Shown one piece after another: positions 60,272 to 64,000 of a stretch of DNA of 64,000 bases. The DNA lies in the NCBI GenBank assembly GCA_013297875.1, contig JAAFIW010000001.1, forward strand, positions 186,001 to 250,000. Reading direction: 5' to 3'. A program made the translations under genes and the position numbers. Numbering within the stretch: the first letter of the stretch is position 1; every line of letters starts with the position of its first letter. The notes below the pieces were generated by a model. That model saw nothing but the letters and a program-made list of their open reading frames with translations, was not told the origin of the DNA and did not search any database. Source of the stretch: Comamonadaceae bacterium (GTDB taxonomy: Bacteria; Pseudomonadota; Gammaproteobacteria; Burkholderiales; Burkholderiaceae_C).

Positions 60272-61269
60272 GGCGGCGGGTGGGTTCTGGCGTGTCGGCT
60301 CAGCGCGGTGCGGCGCTGCTGCTGGCCATGCTCACCGTCACGCTGGTGGCCAGCCTGGCGGCGGCGGCCTTGTGGCAGCAATGGCGCAGCGTGGCTGTCG
60401 AGGCGGCCGAGCGCTCACGCGTGCAGTCCGGTTGGGTGCTCACCGGCGCGCTGGACTGGGCGCGGCTGATCCTGCGGGAAGACGCGCGTTCGGGTGGCGC
60501 AGACCATCTGTCTGAGCCCTGGGCCTTGCCGCTGGAAGAGGCACGCATGTCGACCTTTTTGGCCGCTGATCGCAGCAACACGCCAGAAAACGAAGACGCC
60601 TTTTTGTCTGGCCAGATTCTGGATCTGCAATCGCGTCTGAACGTGACCAATCTGGTGGAAGCCAACAAGGTGTCGGAGACCGCGCTCAAAGCCTTTACCA
60701 AGTTGTTTGAACAGCTGAATCTGCCGCCCGTCGAGCTGGGCCAGATGGCCGAAAACCTGCGGTTTGCGCTGGACAACAGCCCCGAAAACCTGTCGAAGTC
60801 TCAAGCCTTTCTGGTGCCCCAGCGGGTCGAGCAACTGGGCTGGCTGGGTCTGAGTGACACGACGGTGGCGGCGCTCAAGCCTTTTGTCACGGTGCTACCG
60901 GTGCGCACCGGCCTGAATGTGAACACCGCCAGTGCCGAAGCCATTTATGCCAGCGTGCCGGGGCTGGACATGGCCGGTGCCCAGCGCCTGGTGGCGGCAC
61001 GCGCCCGCACCCATTTTTCCAACCTGGCCGAAGCGGGCAAGCTGGTGCCCGAGTTTGCAGGCCAGTTTGTGGACGGCCAGCACAGCGTGGCCAGCCGGTT
61101 TTTTGAAGTGCAGGGGCGGCTGCGCCTGGAGCAAAACGTGGTGATGGAAAGCTCGGTGTTGCAGCGAGACGGCCTGAAAGTCACCACCCTGAGCCGCCGC
61201 CGCATGGCCAATTCACCCGAAGTTCAAGGCACTGACGCTGCTGCGGGGCAAGTCCCGGTGCGGCGATGA
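60268..61269 (+). CDS. gspK: Type II secretion minor pseudopilin GspK
   Basis: This 333-residue protein has a prepilin-like hydrophobic start QRGAALLLAMLTVTLVASLAA without Glu at +5, as usual for GspK. Then come DARSGGADHLSEPWALPLEE, GQILDLQSRLNVTNL and NVNTASAEAIYASVPGLDMAGAQRLVAARA, the last being the SAM-like helix-hairpin-helix region. GspK forms the tip of the pseudopilus with I and J. Start overlaps gspJ (ATGA). Confidence 0.94.
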   Translation: MRRRVGSGVSAQRGAALLLAMLTVTLVASLAAAALWQQWRSVAVEAAERSRVQSGWVLTGALDWARLILREDARSGGADHLSEPWALPLEEARMSTFLAADRSNTPENEDAFLSGQILDLQSRLNVTNLVEANKVSETALKAFTKLFEQLNLPPVELGQMAENLRFALDNSPENLSKSQAFLVPQRVEQLGWLGLSDTTVAALKPFVTVLPVRTGLNVNTASAEAIYASVPGLDMAGAQRLVAARARTHFSNLAEAGKLVPEFAGQFVDGQHSVASRFFEVQGRLRLEQNVVMESSVLQRDGLKVTTLSRRRMANSPEVQGTDAAAGQVPVRR

Positions 61270-61342
61270 GTGCCGCCCAGCGCCTGGCCGCCATCTGGTC
61301 GCTCTCTACAATCGCCGCCGTGCAACGTCAATACCCAACCCT

Positions 61343-62575
61343 ATGAGCAGCCTGATCGTGGTTCTGCCGTCCGCTGACAGCGCAGCGGCAACCGTTTACA
61401 CCTTTGTACAGGTCAGTGCCGACAACACCGTCGTTCACCATGCCGATGCGCCAGCCGCCTTGCTGCCCAAGCCCACCGGGCCCGGCGCCGAGGTGGTGGC
61501 TGTGGTTCCGGTGCGGGCCCTTTCCTGGCACCAGGTGGAGCTGCCCAAAGGCACGACGGCCAGCTCGCCGCGTTTGCGTGCCGTGCTCGATGGTTTGCTG
61601 GAAGACCGTTTGCTGGACGAGCCCGACAACCTGCACTTTGCCTTGCAACCGGCGGCCCGCGCGGGTGAGCCGGTGTGGGTGGCGGCCTGCAACCGGGCCT
61701 GGCTGCGCCAGGCGCTGGCCGCGCTGGAAGCCGCGCAACGCCCTGCCAACCGCATCGTGCCGGAGTTTGCGCCGGGCCAGCCCACGCGCTGGCACGCGCT
61801 GGCCCCAGACCATGAATCAGCCCTGGCGCAGTTGGTGGTGTGTGGTGAGCAGGGCGTGACCCTGCTGCCGCTGGCCGCAGACGGCGCCAGCACCGAACTG
61901 ATGCCCGGCCTGCCGCCGCTGGCAGACGACAGCCCGTTGCTGGCCGAACCCGCCGTGGCAGCACTGGCCGAGCAGCGGCTGCACCGCCGCGTGACCTTGC
62001 AGCAAAGCAGCCAGCGCCTGGCGCAGGCCGCCCAGGGCGAGTGGGACTTGGCGCAATTTGACCTGGCCAGCTCGGGCCGCGCGCGCGCCATGAAACGGTT
62101 GACCGGCAGCTGGCGCGAGCTGCTTTTTGCGCCACGCTGGCGGCCCGCCCGCTGGGGCCTGGCGGTGCTGCTGATGGCGCATGTGCTGGGCCTGAACGCC
62201 TGGGCTTTTGGCGAGCGGCGTGCTCTGCAGGCCAAAGAGCAGGCGGTTCGCGCCACGCTCAGCCAGACCTTTCCGCAAGTCAAAGTCATTCTGGATGCGC
62301 CCTTGCAAATGGAGCGTGAGGTTGCGTTGCTGCGCCAGGCCACCGGCAGCACCTCGGGGCGCGATCTGGAGGCGGTTTTAAGTGCTTTTGGGGCTACAGC
62401 CCCTGAAGGTAAAGCTCTGACAGCTATTGAATTTGTAGCGAATGAAGTGCGCATGAAAGGCCTCAGCCTGAATGACGCCGAGCTGGCCCACGTGAGCACG
62501 CAGTTGCGCGCCAAAGGCTACGCCGTGCAACGCCAAAACGACAGCCTGGTCGTCAAGCAGGAAGGCAACCCATGA
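61343..62575 (+). CDS. gspL: Type II secretion platform protein GspL
   Basis: This 410-residue protein has an actin-like cytoplasmic domain (to about residue 250), one membrane span near 270-290 (WGLAVLLMAHVLGLNAWAF) and a periplasmic ferredoxin-like domain. It joins GspE to the inner-membrane complex with GspM. Residues about 345-366 (GATAPEGKALTAIEFVAN) are encoded by a dispersed repeat copy, just ahead of the conserved EVRMKGLSLN strand. It overlaps gspM (ATGA at 62572). Confidence 0.94.
   Translation: MSSLIVVLPSADSAAATVYTFVQVSADNTVVHHADAPAALLPKPTGPGAEVVAVVPVRALSWHQVELPKGTTASSPRLRAVLDGLLEDRLLDEPDNLHFALQPAARAGEPVWVAACNRAWLRQALAALEAAQRPANRIVPEFAPGQPTRWHALAPDHESALAQLVVCGEQGVTLLPLAADGASTELMPGLPPLADDSPLLAEPAVAALAEQRLHRRVTLQQSSQRLAQAAQGEWDLAQFDLASSGRARAMKRLTGSWRELLFAPRWRPARWGLAVLLMAHVLGLNAWAFGERRALQAKEQAVRATLSQTFPQVKVILDAPLQMEREVALLRQATGSTSGRDLEAVLSAFGATAPEGKALTAIEFVANEVRMKGLSLNDAELAHVSTQLRAKGYAVQRQNDSLVVKQEGNP
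62375..62439 (+). repeat. Dispersed repeat, copy 17, translated within gspL
   Basis: TTTTAAGTGCTTTTGGGGCT leads to GGTAAAGCTCTGACAGCTAT and TGAATTTGTAGC. The core is the CTGACAGCTAT variant. It is in frame in gspL. Confidence 0.7.
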
Positions 62576-63078
62576 GCGCCAGCCCCATGAACCCGTCCGG
62601 CCCTTTGGCGGGCCTGTCGGCGCGATGGGCGTCGCTGGCACCCCGTGAAAAGTCGTTGACAGCCGCTGCCTGCGGCTTGATTGCGCTGGCCCTGGTGTGG
62701 TGGGTGGGCATTGCTCCGGCCCGCGCCACGCTCAAGAGCGCCGAGACCCAGCACATCAACCTGGAGCAGCAACTGGACAAAATGCGCCGCTTGCAGGCCC
62801 AGGCCCAGGCCTTGCAATCCCAGCCGAAGCTGTCGTATGACGATGCCAGCCGCGCGCTGGAAACCTCGGTGCGTGAACGCCTGGGTGCCACTGCCCGCGT
62901 CGCCACCGTGGGCGACAAAACCACCGTCACGCTCACCGGCGTGCCACCCAACACGCTGGCCCAGTGGCTGGCCCAGGCACGCAGCAGCGCCCGCGTACTG
63001 CCCAGCGAGGCACGCCTGACCCGCAACGCCGCAGGCACCTGGGATGGCTCGGTGGTGCTCTCTCTGCCACCACGCTAA
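62572..63078 (+). CDS. gspM: Type II secretion platform protein GspM
   Basis: This 168-residue protein has one span (LTAAACGLIALALVWWVGI) followed by a coiled segment (LKSAETQHINLEQQLDKMRRLQAQAQALQ) and a ferredoxin-like domain (ATVGDKTTVTLTGVPPNTLAQWLAQARSS). GspM stabilises GspL in the inner membrane. ATG at 62572 overlaps the gspL stop. A second ATG at 62587 is possible. Confidence 0.92.
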   Translation: MSASPMNPSGPLAGLSARWASLAPREKSLTAAACGLIALALVWWVGIAPARATLKSAETQHINLEQQLDKMRRLQAQAQALQSQPKLSYDDASRALETSVRERLGATARVATVGDKTTVTLTGVPPNTLAQWLAQARSSARVLPSEARLTRNAAGTWDGSVVLSLPPR

Positions 63079-63107
63079 GCCGCGCACCCACCGCAGCGAC
63101 CCGTACC

Positions 63108-63944
63108 TTGGCCCTTTTTGCATCCCCCAACCGAACGAACGCCGGCCGCAGCGGGCCCGGCAGTCGTGCGGCCCGGTCCAGCGCACCCTGGTATTGGGCG
63201 TTCGGCGGTGCGCTCGTGGGCCTGGCACTGACCTTGTTGCTGTTTGCCCCGGCCAGATGGGCCACTGACCAATTGGCCAACAACACCGGTGGCATGTTTC
63301 AACTGGTTGAAGCGCGTGGCACGGTGTGGCGCGGCTCGGCCCGCCTGATGCTGACCGGCGGGGTGGGCAGCAAAGATGCCGCCAGCCTGCCGACACGCGT
63401 TCAGTGGAAGCTGCTTCCCCGCTGGGGTGGGGCGCAACTGGTCACCTGGTCTGATTGCTGCACCGCACAGCCTTTGCAGGCCCAGATTCAGCTGGGCCTG
63501 CAGGGCGTGAACCTGACGGTACTGGACAACACCAGCACCGTGCCGGCCGCCCTGCTGTCAGGCCTGGGTACGCCATGGAACACGGTGCAACCGGAAGGGC
63601 AACTGCAGCTGCACACACAAGCGCTGAATCTGCAATGGCGCGCGGGCCGTATGGTAATGGCCGGGCTTGCGCAAATGGAGGCCGCCAGTCTGTCGTCTCG
63701 CCTGTCTACCCTACGGCCCATGGGCAGCTACCGCTTCAGCGTGCGGGGTGGCGACGTGCCAACGGTGGAACTGTCCACCCTACAGGGCAGTCTGCAATTG
63801 GCGGGAACCGGCCAATGGGTAGGCTCCCGCCTTCGGTTTTCAGGCTCAGCCAGCGCTGCACCCGAGCACGAAGCCGCCTTGTCCAACCTGCTTAACATCA
63901 TTGGGCGCCGCAATGGGCCCCGCTCCATCATCACGATTGGTTGA
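63108..63944 (+). CDS. gspN: Type II secretion protein GspN
   Basis: This protein of about 278 residues has one span (AFGGALVGLALTLLLFAPARWATDQL) and the GspN core: ARGTVWRGSARLMLTGG, a WSDCCTAQPLQAQIQLGLQG block, GLGTPWNTVQPEGQLQLHTQALNLQWR and a late SGSASAAPEHEAALSNLLNIIGRRNG. GspN is an optional T2SS component of unclear role, typical of pseudomonads and betaproteobacteria. There is no ATG near the expected start; TTG at 63108 is used, but it is uncertain. The frame is open upstream into gspM. Confidence 0.85.
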   Translation: MALFASPNRTNAGRSGPGSRAARSSAPWYWAFGGALVGLALTLLLFAPARWATDQLANNTGGMFQLVEARGTVWRGSARLMLTGGVGSKDAASLPTRVQWKLLPRWGGAQLVTWSDCCTAQPLQAQIQLGLQGVNLTVLDNTSTVPAALLSGLGTPWNTVQPEGQLQLHTQALNLQWRAGRMVMAGLAQMEAASLSSRLSTLRPMGSYRFSVRGGDVPTVELSTLQGSLQLAGTGQWVGSRLRFSGSASAAPEHEAALSNLLNIIGRRNGPRSIITIG

Positions 63945-63947
63945 ACC

Positions 63948-64000
63948 ATGTATCGCTTATTTCTCCAGTTACCGCCCAGATTTGCTACTAATTTGATAGT
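63948..64000 (+). CDS. Possible start of next gene (gspD?), truncated by window
   Basis: ATG at 63948, three bases after the gspN stop, opens MYRLFLQLPPRFATNLIV and runs to the window edge. The later codons lie in a dispersed repeat copy. By gene order the next gene would be the secretin gspD, and this could be its signal peptide, but too little is visible to identify it. Confidence 0.35.
   Translation, partial: MYRLFLQLPPRFATNLI
63982..64000 (-). repeat. Dispersed repeat, copy 18, cut by window edge
   Basis: TGCTACTAATTTGATAGT matches the end of the repeat in reverse orientation. It is in frame with the frame opening at 63948. Confidence 0.6.

Noticed and set aside
1-64000. rRNA, tRNA, integrase or prophage genes
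   Set aside because: No tRNA-like T-loop, rRNA stretch, tyrosine or serine recombinase, or phage structural gene was recognised on either strand.

Overview
The window reads as a GC-rich betaproteobacterial chromosome segment, most likely Burkholderiales, family Comamonadaceae (Rhodoferax/Polaromonas-like). The basis is protein character throughout (BirA without a DNA-binding domain, topoisomerase III with a SWIB tail, HexR/zwf/pgi/tal cluster, porin, Mla and gsp operons) and a dispersed repeat with the core TACTGCTCAAGCAGCTAT, which I associate from memory with that family. No database search was run. No rRNA, tRNA, CRISPR array, prophage or intact insertion sequence was found.

Layout. 1-7.0 kb: EamA permease (cut by the window edge), pyrF, then leftward genes for a SET-domain methyltransferase, BirA and a SPOR-like protein, divergent from topB. 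7.0-10.7 kb: vapB and a vapC with an internal deletion, split by a 177-bp MITE-like element; orphan creD; a DUF4124-like secreted protein; an MNT nucleotidyltransferase followed by a stub of its HEPN partner. 10.9-15.7 kb: a lipoprotein S8 protease, a small anchored protein that may be its external chaperone, and a CadC-like regulator with TPRs. 15.8-20.3 kb: leftward Mla-type lipid transport operon (mlaE, mlaF, mlaD, auxiliary lipoprotein) ending in a cyclic-nucleotide-binding protein. 20.4-24.6 kb: enoyl-CoA hydratase, AtuA-like protein, mmsA (acyl-CoA or branched-chain catabolism). 24.8-29.3 kb: acyltransferase, GMC oxidoreductase, a hypothetical protein and a YheT-type hydrolase. 29.4-33.6 kb: DUF1501/DUF1800 pair and a small hypothetical protein. 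33.6-36.0 kb: an SH3-repeat periplasmic protein and a DUF805 membrane protein. 36.0-41.1 kb: sugar metabolism, pgi-tal divergent from zwf-hexR. 41.5-43.0 kb: a lipoprotein hydrolase next to a second MITE copy. 43.3-51.9 kb: a complete peptide/opine-type ABC importer with two binding proteins and an embedded M20 amidohydrolase. 52-57.6 kb: DUF3047 lipoprotein, porin, coq7, OsmC, ilvA. 57.7-64 kb: type II secretion genes gspC (divergent), then gspG-H-I-J-K-L-M-N and perhaps the start of gspD.

The most striking feature is the repeat content. About seventeen copies of one approximately 55-65 bp repeat are scattered over both strands. Besides intergenic copies, several lie inside genes and are translated in frame (topB linker, pgi, a binding-protein signal peptide, a lipoprotein signal peptide, gspL), while others supply a start codon (yheT-like gene) or a stop codon (cNMP-binding and AtuA-like genes). 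A second repeat (177 bp, inverted ends, apparent 5-bp target duplication) occurs twice plus a tandem partial copy. A third, long inverted repeat occurs inside two operons. A fourth (GGGGTCAGA type) is translated within the AtuA-like gene. Two toxin-antitoxin-like loci appear to be decayed, each with one of these repeats at the damaged junction.
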